Positions 17,231 through 26,701 of a stretch of 64,000 bases of DNA are shown in pieces. A program made the position numbers and the translations under genes. Under the pieces are notes generated by a model. It was not told where the DNA came from. It saw only the letters and a list, made by a program, of their open reading frames with translations, and did not search any database. The stretch spans positions 62,001 through 126,000 of the forward strand of contig FOEZ01000009.1 of the NCBI GenBank assembly GCA_900110595.1, given 5' to 3'. How positions within the stretch are numbered: position 1 is the first letter of the stretch; each line of letters opens with the position of its first letter. The stretch comes from Arthrobacter sp. OV608 (GTDB taxonomy: Bacteria; Actinomycetota; Actinomycetes; Actinomycetales; Micrococcaceae).

Positions 17231-17845
17231 ATGGCTATTCTGAATATCCGCATCATCGGTGATCCTGTGCTCCGCACAGTTGCCGATCCTGTGACGGATT
17301 TCGGGCCTGAGCTGGCCAAGCTGGTGGCGGACATGACTGAAACCATGGAGGACGTCGACGGCGCCGGCCTCGCCGCGCCTCAAATCGGCGTCAGCAAGCG
17401 AGTCTTCACCTACCGCATTGACGGCGTGGAGGGGCACATCATTAACCCTGTGCTCGAAAACAGCGAGGACTTCCAGCCGGACCACGTGGAAGGCTGCCTC
17501 TCCATCCCGGGCCTGGGTTTCCCGGTCAAGCGTTACCGCGCCACCCGCGTCACCGGCGTCGATATGCACGGCAACCCCGTCACCGTCGAGGGCGAGGGGA
17601 TGCTGGCACGCTGCTTCCAGCACGAGAATGACCACCTGGACGGCATCCTCTACACCGACAGGCTGGAAGGGGAGGACCGCAAGGCTGCCCTGCGTTCCAT
17701 CCGCAACGCCAACTACGACTCCATCACGGAAAAGACGACGGCGAAACGCGCCAAGACTGTCGGCTCAAGTTTCGGGGGCTCGAGCTTTGGCGGCGCAACG
17801 ACCGGCTCCAGCTTCGGTGCAGGCGCGGCTGGTACCAACGGGTGA
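17231..17845 (+). CDS. def: Peptide deformylase
   Basis: 204 residues from ATG 17231. All three motifs are present: GAGLAAPQIG, EGCLSIPGL and QHENDHLDG (the HExxH zinc site). It removes the formyl group from nascent proteins. The C-terminal 30 or so residues are an unusual Gly/Ser/Phe-rich tail (SSFGGSSFGG) absent from typical deformylases, likely disordered. Its stop overlaps the fmt GTG start, so addition and removal of the formyl group are encoded together. Confidence 0.96.
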   Translation: MAILNIRIIGDPVLRTVADPVTDFGPELAKLVADMTETMEDVDGAGLAAPQIGVSKRVFTYRIDGVEGHIINPVLENSEDFQPDHVEGCLSIPGLGFPVKRYRATRVTGVDMHGNPVTVEGEGMLARCFQHENDHLDGILYTDRLEGEDRKAALRSIRNANYDSITEKTTAKRAKTVGSSFGGSSFGGATTGSSFGAGAAGTNG

Positions 17846-18762
17846 GGGTCCTTTTCGCGGGAACCCCCGCCGTTGCTGTCCCGTCCCTAAATGCCCTCGT
17901 CGAAGCAGGCTTCGACGTCGTGGCTGTCCTTACCAGGCCCGACGCACCTATCGGCCGGAAGCGCGTCATGACGCCGTCCCCGGTGGCTGCCCGGGCAGCC
18001 GAGCTGGGGATCGAGGTGATCCACGCGTCCCGGATCAACGATGAAACCATCGCCCGGATTACCGCGGCCGGTCCCGACGTCGCCGCAATTGTGGCCTACG
18101 GCGGGCTGGTCCCGCCCGCGGCGCTTGGCATCCCGCGGCACGGGTGGATTAACCTCCATTTCTCCCTCCTTCCAGCCTGGCGCGGTGCCGCCCCCGTGCA
18201 GCGCGCCGTGATGGCCGGAGACGACATCACCGGCGCTGTGACCTTCCAGTTGGAGGAGGGCCTGGACACCGGACCGGTGTTCGGAACCCTGACGGAAACG
18301 GTGGGCCCCGACGATACCGCCGGGGAGCTCCTGGAACGGCTGTCGCACAGTGGCGCCGTGCTGCTCGCCCAGACACTCTCGGCTATTGACAGCGGCAAAG
18401 CCGCCGCTGTGCCGCAGACCGGTGAGGTCTCCCTGGCACCCAAGCTGACCCTTGACGACGGCCGCCTGGACTGGAAGCACCCGGCCCTGGCGATCGGACG
18501 GCAGGCGCGGGGAGTCACTCCGGAACCGGGAGCCTGGACAATCCTGGAGGGGCAGCGGATCAAGCTGGAGCCCGTCCGGCTGCGGCCGGATGTCTCGCAG
18601 CTGGCGCCCGGTGCCGTGTCAATCCAAGACAAGAGCGTCCTGGTGGGAACCGGTTCGCACGCCGTGGAGCTGACCCGGGTGCAGCCCGCCGGCAAAAAGA
18701 TGATGGCCGCTGCCGACTGGGCACGCGGCATGGCTTCCCTTGAAAGCGTGGTGTTCGAATGA
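17842..18762 (+). CDS. fmt: Methionyl-tRNA formyltransferase
   Basis: 306 residues, GTG start overlapping the def stop (GTGA). MRVLFAGTPAVAVPSLNALV opens it, with INLHFSLLPAWRGAAPVQRA the formyl-tetrahydrofolate site including the Asn-His catalytic pair, and D in EEGLDTGPVF. It formylates initiator Met-tRNA. It is followed by rsmB with another four-base ATGA overlap. Confidence 0.96.
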   Translation: MRVLFAGTPAVAVPSLNALVEAGFDVVAVLTRPDAPIGRKRVMTPSPVAARAAELGIEVIHASRINDETIARITAAGPDVAAIVAYGGLVPPAALGIPRHGWINLHFSLLPAWRGAAPVQRAVMAGDDITGAVTFQLEEGLDTGPVFGTLTETVGPDDTAGELLERLSHSGAVLLAQTLSAIDSGKAAAVPQTGEVSLAPKLTLDDGRLDWKHPALAIGRQARGVTPEPGAWTILEGQRIKLEPVRLRPDVSQLAPGAVSIQDKSVLVGTGSHAVELTRVQPAGKKMMAAADWARGMASLESVVFE

Positions 18763-20387
18763 GCGGTTCCGGAGACAACCAAGGTGGCCGCGGAAGAACC
18801 GGCGGCGGCGCAGGCGGACAACGTGGCGGCTCCGGCGGCGGCAGCCAGCGCGGAAGCGGCCGCGGCAACGGCGGGCCGCGCGATTCCAGCAACCGCAACG
18901 CCAAGGGCCGGGAACGGAACCGCGCCGCGCAGCGCAGCTTCACTGACAGCGCGCCCTCCCAGCGGACCCGCCGGGCTGATCCTGCCCGGCTGGTGGCCTT
19001 CGAAGTCCTTCGGGCCGTGGCCGCCGAGGACGCCTATGCCAACCTGGTGCTGCCGGCACGGATCCGGCACCACGGACTGGACAAGCGGGACGCCGGGTTC
19101 GCCACCGAACTCAGCTACGGGGCCCTTCGCGGCCAGGGAACGTACGACGCCGTCCTGGCCCGTTGCGTTGACCGTCCGCTGGACCAGCTGGACCCGGCCA
19201 TCCTTGACGCCCTCCGGCTCGGAGTCCACCAGCTGCTGGCCATGCGTGTTCCTGCGCACGCAGCGCTGGACCAGACCGTCGGCCTGGCCCGCGCCGTCAT
19301 CGGCGCGGGACCCTCAGCCCTCATCAACGCAGTCCTCCGCAAAGTGGCTGCCAACACCCTCGAGGAATGGCTGGAGCTGCTGACCGGCGGCGAAACAGAC
19401 GAGACCAAGGTTGCGTCCCTCCGCCACGCGCATCCCGAGTGGATTGTCCGCGCCATGCGCCAGTCGCTGGTGGCCCATGGGCGTCCGGCCTCGGAAATCA
19501 ATGACCTCCTGGAAGCCGATAACGCTGCCCCGGTTGTTAACCTGGTGGCCCTGCCCGGCATTGGAAGCCTGGATGAAGCCCTTGAGAACGGCGCCGCTCC
19601 CGGTCAACTGGTGGAAGGTTCCGCGCTCTCCAGCGGCGGGGACCTTGGCCGGCTTGCCTCAGTGAGGGAGGGCAGTACCAGGGTTCAGGATGTCGGCTCA
19701 CAGCTGGTGGCACGGGCCATGGCCGCGGTTAACCTTGCCGGGCGCCATAGCGCCGGCGACGCCGATGGAGTTGACACAAAGCACGACGGCGAAGCCTGGC
19801 TGGACCTGTGCGCGGGCCCCGGCGGCAAGGCCGCCTTGCTCGGTGCGTTGGCGAGCCAGAGGGGAGCCACCCTGCTGGCCAATGAACCGGCACCCCACCG
19901 GGCGAAGCTGGTCAGCCAGGCGCTGTCCGCCGTGCCCCGGGAAACCTGGCAGGTCAGGACCGGCGACGGCCGCGACGTCGGCATCGAGAAGCCCGAAGCC
20001 TTTGACCGCGTGCTCGTGGACGTCCCCTGCAGCGGATTGGGCGCGCTTCGGCGCAGGCCCGAATCCCGCTGGCGCCGCACTCCCAAGGACCTGGCAGACC
20101 TGGGCCCGCTCCAGCGCGAGCTGCTCAAATCTGCGTTGGCTGCCGTCCGTCCGGGCGGCGTCGTGGCGTACGTGACCTGCTCGCCCCACCCTGCCGAAAC
20201 AACCGCTGTGGTGGCCGATGCACTCCGTAAGCGCGATGACCTCGAACTGCTGGAGGCCGGGGAGGTCCTGGACAGTGTGAGCCTGACCGGGGATCTCGGC
20301 GCGGGGCACGAGTCCACCGCCCAGCTGTGGCCCCACGTCCATGGCACCGACGCCATGTTCCTTGCCCTGATCCGCAAAAAGCCCTGA
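18759..20387 (+). CDS. rsmB: 16S rRNA (cytosine-967-C5)-methyltransferase
   Basis: 542 residues. After a Gly/Ser/Arg/Asn-rich leader of about 65 residues (GGRGRTGGGAGGQRGG and onward) comes a NusB-like RNA-binding domain (ARLVAFEVLRAVAAEDAYAN), then the SAM site LDLCAGPGGKAALL, VDVPCSGLGALRRRPE with the catalytic cysteine, and VTCSPHPAETT with the second cysteine. It methylates 16S rRNA. The leader resembles RGG-type RNA-binding tails. The gene end is duplicated downstream as short CTGATCCG repeats. Confidence 0.94.
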   Translation: MSGSGDNQGGRGRTGGGAGGQRGGSGGGSQRGSGRGNGGPRDSSNRNAKGRERNRAAQRSFTDSAPSQRTRRADPARLVAFEVLRAVAAEDAYANLVLPARIRHHGLDKRDAGFATELSYGALRGQGTYDAVLARCVDRPLDQLDPAILDALRLGVHQLLAMRVPAHAALDQTVGLARAVIGAGPSALINAVLRKVAANTLEEWLELLTGGETDETKVASLRHAHPEWIVRAMRQSLVAHGRPASEINDLLEADNAAPVVNLVALPGIGSLDEALENGAAPGQLVEGSALSSGGDLGRLASVREGSTRVQDVGSQLVARAMAAVNLAGRHSAGDADGVDTKHDGEAWLDLCAGPGGKAALLGALASQRGATLLANEPAPHRAKLVSQALSAVPRETWQVRTGDGRDVGIEKPEAFDRVLVDVPCSGLGALRRRPESRWRRTPKDLADLGPLQRELLKSALAAVRPGGVVAYVTCSPHPAETTAVVADALRKRDDLELLEAGEVLDSVSLTGDLGAGHESTAQLWPHVHGTDAMFLALIRKKP

Positions 20388-20424
20388 TCCGTAAGCCCTG
20401 ATCCGTAAGCACTGATCCGCAACA
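20367..20424. repeat. Four short tandem copies at the rsmB 3' end
   Basis: CTGATCCG(C/T)AA occurs at 20367, 20384, 20398 and 20412. The first copy encodes the end of RsmB (LIRK) and the others lie after its stop, looking like slippage duplication of the gene end. Confidence 0.7.
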
Positions 20425-20465
20425 AGCACCGGCTCCCCGGAGTCCTGCCCGTGAAAGGTATCCCT

Positions 20466-21143
20466 GTGACGCAATGCTGCATCAACCCGAGCATCCTCTC
20501 CGCCGACTTCGTCAACCTTGAGGCTGAGCTCAAGCGAATCAGCAATGCGGACGCTGTGCACGTGGACGTGATGGACAACCACTTTGTGCCCAACCTCACC
20601 ATCGGCCTGCCGGTGGTCCAGCGGATCCAGGCAGTCAGCCCTGTGCCCCTCGATGCCCACCTGATGATCGCCGACGCCGACCGTTGGGCTCCCGGCTTCG
20701 CGGACGCCGGGCTGGCGTCTGTCACGTTTCACGCCGAAGCTGCCATTGCCCCCATCAAACTTGCACGCGAACTGCGGGCGAGGGGTGCCAAGGCAGGCAT
20801 GGCGCTGCGGCCGGGAACACCTGTGGAGCCGTATCTGGACATGCTGTCAGAGCTGGACATGCTGCTGATCATGACGGTGGAGCCCGGCTTCGGCGGGCAG
20901 GCCTTCCTGGACGTGACCCTGCCCAAAATCCGGCGTGCCAGGAAAGCGATCGACGGTTCGGGGATCGGCGTGGCCATCCAGGTGGACGGCGGTATTACCG
21001 AGGACACCATCGCCCGGGCGGCCGAGGCCGGTGCCAACGTCTTTGTGGCCGGGTCCGCGGTCTACGGTGCCGATGACCCGGAGGCCGCGATTGACCGGCT
21101 GCGGCAGGCGGGAAGCGAAACGTTACGTTCCTCGGCGGAATAG
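20466..21143 (+). CDS. rpe: Ribulose-phosphate 3-epimerase
   Basis: 225 residues from GTG 20466 ([15 protein letters not shown]), with AAAGGT eight bases upstream; a GTG at 20451 is the alternative. It has [17 protein letters not shown] (the metal-binding Asp/His), [26 protein letters not shown] and [12 protein letters not shown], the complete beta/alpha-barrel signature. It interconverts ribulose-5-P and xylulose-5-P, and ribulose-5-P is the substrate of ribB encoded downstream. Confidence 0.96.
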   Translation: MTQCCINPSILSADFVNLEAELKRISNADAVHVDVMDNHFVPNLTIGLPVVQRIQAVSPVPLDAHLMIADADRWAPGFADAGLASVTFHAEAAIAPIKLARELRARGAKAGMALRPGTPVEPYLDMLSELDMLLIMTVEPGFGGQAFLDVTLPKIRRARKAIDGSGIGVAIQVDGGITEDTIARAAEAGANVFVAGSAVYGADDPEAAIDRLRQAGSETLRSSAE

Positions 21144-21184
21144 CCAGGAGACCGCCGGCGTTGTGGCACAATAGCTATACACAT

Positions 21185-21332
21185 ACGTGCTCCGGGGTCG
21201 GTGTAAGTCCGAACCGGCGGTGACAGTCCGCGACCCGCGAGCTGGTGGTTTTCCTTCGGGAGGACACCGGCAGACGGTTGAACCGGTGGAATTCCGGTAC
21301 CGACAGTTAAAGTCTGGATGAGAGAAGCACGT
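21185..21332 (+). ncRNA. FMN riboswitch (RFN element)
   Basis: The region carries the conserved RFN pattern: GGGGTCGGTGTAAGTCCGAA, CCGGCGGTGACAGTCCGCGA, a variable hairpin, GGTGGAATTCCGGTACCGAC and GTCTGGATGAGAGAAGCACG. The closing stem pairs ACGTGC (from 21185) with GCACGT (to 21332). It should bind FMN and turn down the rib operon. It lies just downstream of rpe. Confidence 0.96.
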
Positions 21333-21430
21333 ACAGCTGTTTCTGTGGCGTCCTGTGACGCCGCGGCGTTCTGCTGTCGTATACCCCCGGAGCCATCGCG
21401 GTTCGAGAGGGAAGGAACGACACAAGCATT

Positions 21431-21514
21431 ATGAACCGTTTGCGATGGCTCTTTGAGGCCACTATTCCTGCTGCCGGCATGCCTGCCGGCCCAAACATCG
21501 AGGCCGCCGCGTGA
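21431..21514 (+). CDS. Possible 27-residue leader ORF overlapping the ribD start
   Basis: The frame begins ATG AAC CGT TTG (MNRLRWLFEATIPAAGMP) and its TGA at 21512 overlaps the ribD GTG at 21511 (GTGA). A GAGGGAAGGAA stretch lies 14-20 bases upstream. Starting after the riboswitch and ending exactly on the ribD start, it could couple ribD translation to its own reading. It may also be a chance frame, since no homology can be judged at this length. Confidence 0.4.
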   Translation: MNRLRWLFEATIPAAGMPAGPNIEAAA

Positions 21515-22626
21515 CTGCGGGTGTGGTCACGGCCTTTACCGCTGCTGAAACCACCGCCATGGCCACCGCCCTGAAGGCGGCCCTCAACGGCCCCCGCGGC
21601 GCGAATCCCCTGGTAGGTGCCGTCATCATCGATCCTGAAGGACGCGAACTGGTGACCGGGTTCCACCGCGGCGCCGGCACCGCTCACGCTGAGGTGGACG
21701 CGATCGCGCAGGCGGCGGCTGCCGGAATCGATCTCTCGGGTTGCACCATGCTGGTCACCCTGGAGCCCTGCAACCACATTGGCCGCACCGGTCCCTGCGC
21801 GCAGGCGATCATCGATGCCGGCATCACCGACGTTGTCTACGCAGTGGACGATCCGCATGACCCGGCAGCGGGCGGAGCTGCCACACTTCGGCAGGCGGGC
21901 GTCCGTGTCCGCGCCGGACTTGGTGCCGGTGAAGCGCTGGACCTGAACCGCCAATGGTTTGAGGCGGTGGCGGCAAAACGCCCGTTCGTCACCCTGCATA
22001 TCGCCCAGACCCTGGACAGCCGCATCGCGGCCGAGGACGGCACCAGCCAGTGGATTTCCTGCCCGGAATCCCTCGCCGACAACCACGCCGTTCGCGGGCG
22101 CATCGATGCCATCCTCGTTGGCACGCAGACCGTGCTGGTGGACAACCCGCGCCTTACCGCCAGGGACGCTGCCGGCACTCCGGCCACCAAGCAACCCGTG
22201 CGCGCTGTGATGGGGCTCCGCGACATTCCGGCGGACGCCGCCGTTAACGGAAGCGACGGCCTGGTGCTGCACTTGCCCACCCGCGACCCCCGCGAAGCCT
22301 TGTCCAGCCTGTACGGCAGCGGCATGCGCCACCTGATGGTGGAAGGAGGATCGCGGATCCTCAGCGCCTTCCTCGCGGCCGGGCTGGTGGACGAACTTAT
22401 TGTCTACCTGGCGCCCACACTGCTCGGCTCCGGCACTCCTGCCCTTACCGGGCTGGGGATCACCACCCTCGCTGACGCACAGCATTGGGAGTGGGACGCG
22501 TCCGACGGCGGTGCCGTCCGGACGCTGGGCCGTGACCTAAGACTCCATCTCCGACCGCAACGCACTGTTGCCCTCGACCCACAACCGTCCCGCGCCACCG
22601 CGGAGCAAGCCCAGGGAGGCTACTAA
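21511..22626 (+). CDS. ribD: Bifunctional deaminase/reductase of riboflavin synthesis
   Basis: 371 residues, GTG start. The N-terminal deaminase has the zinc signature HAEVDA and LEPCNHIGRTGPC. The C-terminal reductase has HIAQTLDSRIAA, VGTQTVLVDNPRLTAR and MVEGGSRILSAFLAAG. It makes 5-amino-6-ribitylamino-uracil phosphate from the RibA product. Its stop overlaps the ribE start by one base. Expression is set by the upstream FMN riboswitch. Confidence 0.95.
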   Translation: MTAGVVTAFTAAETTAMATALKAALNGPRGANPLVGAVIIDPEGRELVTGFHRGAGTAHAEVDAIAQAAAAGIDLSGCTMLVTLEPCNHIGRTGPCAQAIIDAGITDVVYAVDDPHDPAAGGAATLRQAGVRVRAGLGAGEALDLNRQWFEAVAAKRPFVTLHIAQTLDSRIAAEDGTSQWISCPESLADNHAVRGRIDAILVGTQTVLVDNPRLTARDAAGTPATKQPVRAVMGLRDIPADAAVNGSDGLVLHLPTRDPREALSSLYGSGMRHLMVEGGSRILSAFLAAGLVDELIVYLAPTLLGSGTPALTGLGITTLADAQHWEWDASDGGAVRTLGRDLRLHLRPQRTVALDPQPSRATAEQAQGGY

Positions 22627-23270
22627 TGTTTACCGGAATTATTGCCGAGCAGGGGCAGGTCCTGTCCATGGAAAGGGACGGCGACGCCAGCGCCACCCTC
22701 CGGCTGCGCGCACCCAGCACCACCGAAGGGCTCGCCCTCGGCGGTTCCATCGCCGTCAACGGCGTTTGCCTGACGGCCACTGAGATCGACGGCAAGGAAT
22801 TCAGCGTTGACGTGATAGGCGAGACCCTGGTCCGCAGCACCATCGGTGAACTTGCGCCCGGTGACGCCGTTAACCTCGAACGCTGCGTTCCCGCCGGCGG
22901 ACGGCTCGACGGACACGTGGTGCAGGGCCACGTGGACGGCGTCGGCGTGCTGCTTGAACGCGAGCCGTTGGGCAATTGGGACCGGCTCCGCTTCGGCGTC
23001 CCTGCCAACCTGGCCCGCTACATCGCAGAAAAGGGGTCCATTGCCATCGACGGCGTGTCCCTCACCGTCACCGCCGTCAGCCCCGCCGCAGAGCAGGAAC
23101 CCTGGTTCGAAGTGGGACTGATCCCCACCACCCTGGCTGAAACCGGGCTTGGTACCAAAGTCACCGGCAGCCGGGTGAACCTGGAAGTTGACGTGCTGGC
23201 CAAGTACACCGAACGCCTGCTGGCGTTCAGCACGGCAGCGCCCGGCGCTGTTGAAGGAGGAACACGATGA
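22626..23270 (+). CDS. ribE: Riboflavin synthase alpha subunit
   Basis: 214 residues. [10 protein letters not shown] starts the first lumazine-binding repeat ([16 protein letters not shown]), and [15 protein letters not shown] the second, internal copy. The two repeats give the barrel-pair structure. It dismutates two lumazines to riboflavin. It overlaps ribB by four bases. Confidence 0.96.
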   Translation: MFTGIIAEQGQVLSMERDGDASATLRLRAPSTTEGLALGGSIAVNGVCLTATEIDGKEFSVDVIGETLVRSTIGELAPGDAVNLERCVPAGGRLDGHVVQGHVDGVGVLLEREPLGNWDRLRFGVPANLARYIAEKGSIAIDGVSLTVTAVSPAAEQEPWFEVGLIPTTLAETGLGTKVTGSRVNLEVDVLAKYTERLLAFSTAAPGAVEGGTR

Positions 23271-24007
23271 ACGCCGCCGTCCGAGTCGAACCCGGGGTGG
23301 CCATCCCGGCCGGCTCCCGTCCCCAGAAAGACGCTGCCGTACGGCTGAGCACCATCGAGGAGGCGGTGCAGGCCATCGCCGCCGGCAAGCCCGTGCTGGC
23401 CGTGGACAATGAGGACCGGGAAAACGAAGGCGACATCATTTTCGCCGCCCAGTTCGCCACTCCGGCTTTGATGGGCTGGACCATCCGCTACAGTTCCGGC
23501 GTCATCTGCGTCCCGCTGTCCGGCGAACGCGCAGATGCCCTCGCGCTGCCTCCCATGGTGGAAGTGAACCAGGACGCAAAGGGAACCGCCTACACCGTTT
23601 CCTGCGACGCGGCCACGGGCGTCAGCACTGGAATCTCCGCCACGGACCGGGCCCTCACGGCCCGGGTGCTGGCCGATCCGACGTCGGGGCCGGCGTCCCT
23701 GACACGTCCCGGGCATATTTTCCCGCTGCGCGCGGTTGACGGTGGTGTGCGGGAACGTCCCGGCCACACCGAAGCCGCAGTGGACCTGTGCCGCCTGGCG
23801 GGCCTGGAACCTGTGGGCGTGATCGCTGAAGTAGTGTATGACGACGGCGAAATGATGCGGCTGGACGGGCTCCGTGCCTTCGCTGCTGAACATGGGTGCC
23901 CCCTGATTTCGATCCAGGACCTGGTGGCCTACCTCGAAGCGGCAGGCATATCGGCTGACGGTAACACCCGGGCAAGACGCGCGGGCGAAGAAGAGGAGAT
24001 ACGATGA
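23267..24007 (+). CDS. ribB: 3,4-dihydroxy-2-butanone-4-phosphate synthase
   Basis: 246 residues. The core [16 protein letters not shown] carries the catalytic acidic residues. [17 protein letters not shown] and [10 protein letters not shown] with HTEAAVDL complete the family set. It converts ribulose-5-phosphate to the four-carbon unit of riboflavin. Unlike many actinobacteria, which fuse RibB and RibA, here the next gene encodes RibA separately, overlapping by four bases. Confidence 0.93.
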   Translation: MNAAVRVEPGVAIPAGSRPQKDAAVRLSTIEEAVQAIAAGKPVLAVDNEDRENEGDIIFAAQFATPALMGWTIRYSSGVICVPLSGERADALALPPMVEVNQDAKGTAYTVSCDAATGVSTGISATDRALTARVLADPTSGPASLTRPGHIFPLRAVDGGVRERPGHTEAAVDLCRLAGLEPVGVIAEVVYDDGEMMRLDGLRAFAAEHGCPLISIQDLVAYLEAAGISADGNTRARRAGEEEEIR

Positions 24008-24774
24008 CGGCTTCCGGAGCTTCGGGCAACGGCCACCTGCCTGCCTCAGGCAACGGCCATCACAAGGCCGAATCCGCACGTGGCCATCACCACGCGGAGG
24101 GCCACGGCCACACACCCCATCCCGTCAGCGCGGGCCCCATCGTGCAGCTGCCCACAGCCTTCGGCGATTTCGTGGCCCAGGCCTGGACGGACCTCGTCAC
24201 CGGCCACGAGCACCTGGCGGTCAGCTCTCCGAACCCGCCCAAGGATGGAAAAGCGCCCCTGGTCCGGCTGCACTCCGAATGCCTCACCGGGGATGTTTTT
24301 GGTTCGTACCGCTGCGACTGCGGCGAGCAGCTTGCCTACGCCCTGGAAATGATCCGCGAACACGGCGGCACGCTGCTGTACCTGCGCGGGCAGGAAGGCA
24401 GAGGCATCGGCCTCGCCAACAAGATCAAGGCCTACGCCCTGCAGGAAGCCGGCTTCGACACAGTGGAGGCCAACGAACAGCTTGGCCTGCCCGTGGACGG
24501 CCGGTGCTATAAAGCCGCCGCCCAGGTGCTGGCCGAAATGGGGCTGCACGAGGTGCGGCTCCTGAGCAACAACCCGGACAAGCAGAACAGGCTGGCGAAG
24601 GCCGGCGTCAAGGTGGTGGAAATGGTCCCCACCGAGGTGCCCTCACGCGACCAGAACATCCGGTACCTGCAGACCAAAAAGGACCGCATGGAGCACCGGC
24701 TGGTGCTTGGCTCCCACGTGGGCCCGGTGCCGGTAGCCAGTCCCGGCGCCGGCTTCGAGCACGAACAAGACTGA
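24004..24774 (+). CDS. ribA: GTP cyclohydrolase II
   Basis: 256 residues. The zinc cysteines lie in [32 protein letters not shown] is the GTP-binding and catalytic arginine region, and [17 protein letters not shown] follows. It opens the GTP ring to start riboflavin synthesis. The first 45 residues are a striking His/Gly-rich leader ([20 protein letters not shown]) that is not part of the enzyme core. It looks like a metal-binding or disordered tail. Confidence 0.95.
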   Translation: MTASGASGNGHLPASGNGHHKAESARGHHHAEGHGHTPHPVSAGPIVQLPTAFGDFVAQAWTDLVTGHEHLAVSSPNPPKDGKAPLVRLHSECLTGDVFGSYRCDCGEQLAYALEMIREHGGTLLYLRGQEGRGIGLANKIKAYALQEAGFDTVEANEQLGLPVDGRCYKAAAQVLAEMGLHEVRLLSNNPDKQNRLAKAGVKVVEMVPTEVPSRDQNIRYLQTKKDRMEHRLVLGSHVGPVPVASPGAGFEHEQD

Positions 24775-24825
24775 ACAGCGCATCTCGCTGCTGACCCAAC
24801 ACAACGAACGGAACACTACTGACCT

Positions 24826-25320
24826 ATGAGCGGACACGGCGCCCCCGACATCGACCTCACCACCCTCAACCCGGCCGAAACGTCCCAGCTGAAGCTGGCT
24901 ATCGTCGCGGCTAGCTGGCACACCCAGATCATGGACGGCCTCCTGGACGGTGCCCTGCGTGCGGCCAAGGACGCCGGCATCGCCGATCCTATCGTCCTGC
25001 GGGTGCCGGGCTGCTTTGAGTTGCCGGTGGCAGCCGCGCGCCTCGCGCCGCACTTCGACGCCGTGGTGGCCCTCGGCGTCGTGATCCGGGGCGGCACGCC
25101 GCACTTCGAGTACGTCTGCCAGGCCGCGACGTCGGGACTCACCGACGTGAGCGTGCGCACCGGCGTCCCCGTGGGCTTCGGCGTCCTGACCTGCGATACC
25201 GAACAGCAGGGCCTGGACCGCGCCGGCCTCCCCGGCTCGAAAGAAGACAAAGGCCACGAGGCCGTCACCGCGGCCTTGGCCACCGCCGTCGTGCTCAAGC
25301 AGTACAGCAACCAGCAGTAG
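24826..25320 (+). CDS. ribH: 6,7-dimethyl-8-ribityllumazine synthase
   Basis: 164 residues. [18 protein letters not shown] opens it, [11 protein letters not shown] and [18 protein letters not shown] are the ligand loops, and [22 protein letters not shown] ends the core. It joins the RibB product and the RibD/phosphatase product. It is the last gene of the rib operon. Confidence 0.97.
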   Translation: MSGHGAPDIDLTTLNPAETSQLKLAIVAASWHTQIMDGLLDGALRAAKDAGIADPIVLRVPGCFELPVAAARLAPHFDAVVALGVVIRGGTPHFEYVCQAATSGLTDVSVRTGVPVGFGVLTCDTEQQGLDRAGLPGSKEDKGHEAVTAALATAVVLKQYSNQQ

Positions 25321-25343
25321 CGGGTACGGGCCCGCTCGATGGC

Positions 25344-25374
25344 GGGCGCGTGTGTGTTCACTCACACCGCGCCC
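25344..25374. terminator. Hairpin between the rib and his operons
   Basis: GGGCGCGTGTG pairs with CACACCGCGCCC with one bulged base. There is no clear U-tract, so this is a weak terminator candidate. It lies 24 bases after ribH. Confidence 0.4.
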
Positions 25375-25429
25375 GTCATGCAAGGGCCCGACAAGCGCCC
25401 TTTAGGCCTGAGCAAGTAGGCTGGAGGGC

Positions 25430-25693
25430 GTGAAGAATTTCGAGACGCTGTTCGCTGAGCTCAGCGAGAAGGCAGCCACCCGCCCGGAAGGCTCCCGCAC
25501 CGTCGCTGAATTGGACTCCGGTGTCCACGGCATCGGCAAAAAAGTTGTCGAAGAAGCAGCCGAAGTATGGATGGCTGCCGAATATGAATCCGATGAAGCG
25601 GCGGCCGAGGAAATCTCCCAGCTGCTGTACCACCTGCAGGTTCTGATGCTCGCCAAAGGCCTGACCCTGGAAGACGTCTACAAGCATCTGTAG
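25430..25693 (+). CDS. hisE: Phosphoribosyl-ATP pyrophosphatase
   Basis: 87 residues, GTG start ([14 protein letters not shown]). The all-alpha NTP-pyrophosphohydrolase core is [20 protein letters not shown], with the metal-binding EEAAEV. It performs the second step of histidine synthesis. hisG follows 93 bases downstream. Confidence 0.95.
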   Translation: MKNFETLFAELSEKAATRPEGSRTVAELDSGVHGIGKKVVEEAAEVWMAAEYESDEAAAEEISQLLYHLQVLMLAKGLTLEDVYKHL

Positions 25694-25786
25694 CCACCGG
25701 ACCGGTGCGCCATCTGGCGCCCGTGCCTGCCGTGGCCCGCATTGCTTGAACCCCTAGACAATTCCACATCCAGAAAGACTTTCCCC

Positions 25787-26647
25787 ATGCTGCGAGTAGC
25801 CGTCCCCAACAAGGGATCCCTGTCCGAAGCCGCCTCCGCGATGCTCTCCGAAGCCGGATACCGCCAGCGCCGCGATTCCCGCGAGCTGGTGATGGTGGAC
25901 CCGGACAACGACATAGAGTTCTTCTTCCTCCGCCCCCGCGACATCGCCGTGTACGTGGGCCAGGGAACGCTCGACGTCGGCATCACCGGCCGCGACCTGC
26001 TGCTGGATGCCGAGGTGGAAGCGGAGGAGCTGCTTCCGCTGGGCTTCGCCGCTTCCACGTTCCGCTTCGCCGGTCCGGTCGGGGATTTCGCCAAGGTTGA
26101 GGAGCTGGAGGGCAAGCGCCTGGCCACCAGCTATGACGGCCTTCTGCGCGGCTACCTCGCCGAACGCGGCATCAAGGCTAAGGTGGTCCGCCTCGACGGC
26201 GCCGTTGAATCCTCGGTCCGCCTCGGCGTCGCGGACGCCATCGCCGACGTCGTGGAAACCGGCAACACGCTCAAGGCCGCCGGGATGGAAATCTTTGGCG
26301 ATCCCATCCTCAAGTCCGAGGCCGTCCTGATCCGGCGCACCGGTGCAGGTGGTGCCGCGAACGGTACGGCCAAGGAGATCGAGGTCCTGATCCGTCGGCT
26401 GCAGGGTGTGCTCGTGGCGCGCCAGTACGTCCTGATGGACTACGACATCCGCAAGGAACTCGTGGAACAGGCTGCCTCGTTGACGCCCGGACTGGAATCG
26501 CCCACGGTATCGCCACTGCGCGACTCGGACTGGGTGGCCGTCCGCTCCATGGTGCCCAAGCGCGAAACCAACCGGATCATGGATGAGCTGTACGACCTCG
26601 GGGCCCGCGCCATCCTGGTCAGCAGCATCCACGCCTGCCGCATCTGA
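25787..26647 (+). CDS. hisG: ATP phosphoribosyltransferase (long form)
   Basis: 286 residues from ATG 25787 (MLRVAVPNKGSLSEAA). DVGITGRDLL and ADVVETGNTLKAAGM (the PRPP loop) are conserved. The protein continues into the regulatory ACT-like domain typical of the long, histidine-inhibited form (LMDYDIRKELVEQAASL...ILVSSIHACRI). It commits PRPP and ATP to histidine synthesis. Confidence 0.96.
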   Translation: MLRVAVPNKGSLSEAASAMLSEAGYRQRRDSRELVMVDPDNDIEFFFLRPRDIAVYVGQGTLDVGITGRDLLLDAEVEAEELLPLGFAASTFRFAGPVGDFAKVEELEGKRLATSYDGLLRGYLAERGIKAKVVRLDGAVESSVRLGVADAIADVVETGNTLKAAGMEIFGDPILKSEAVLIRRTGAGGAANGTAKEIEVLIRRLQGVLVARQYVLMDYDIRKELVEQAASLTPGLESPTVSPLRDSDWVAVRSMVPKRETNRIMDELYDLGARAILVSSIHACRI

Positions 26648-26701
26648 TTCCACGCAGCGGACCCAGCGCGACATCCACCACAGAATTTCCAGGAGTTTCC
26701 C

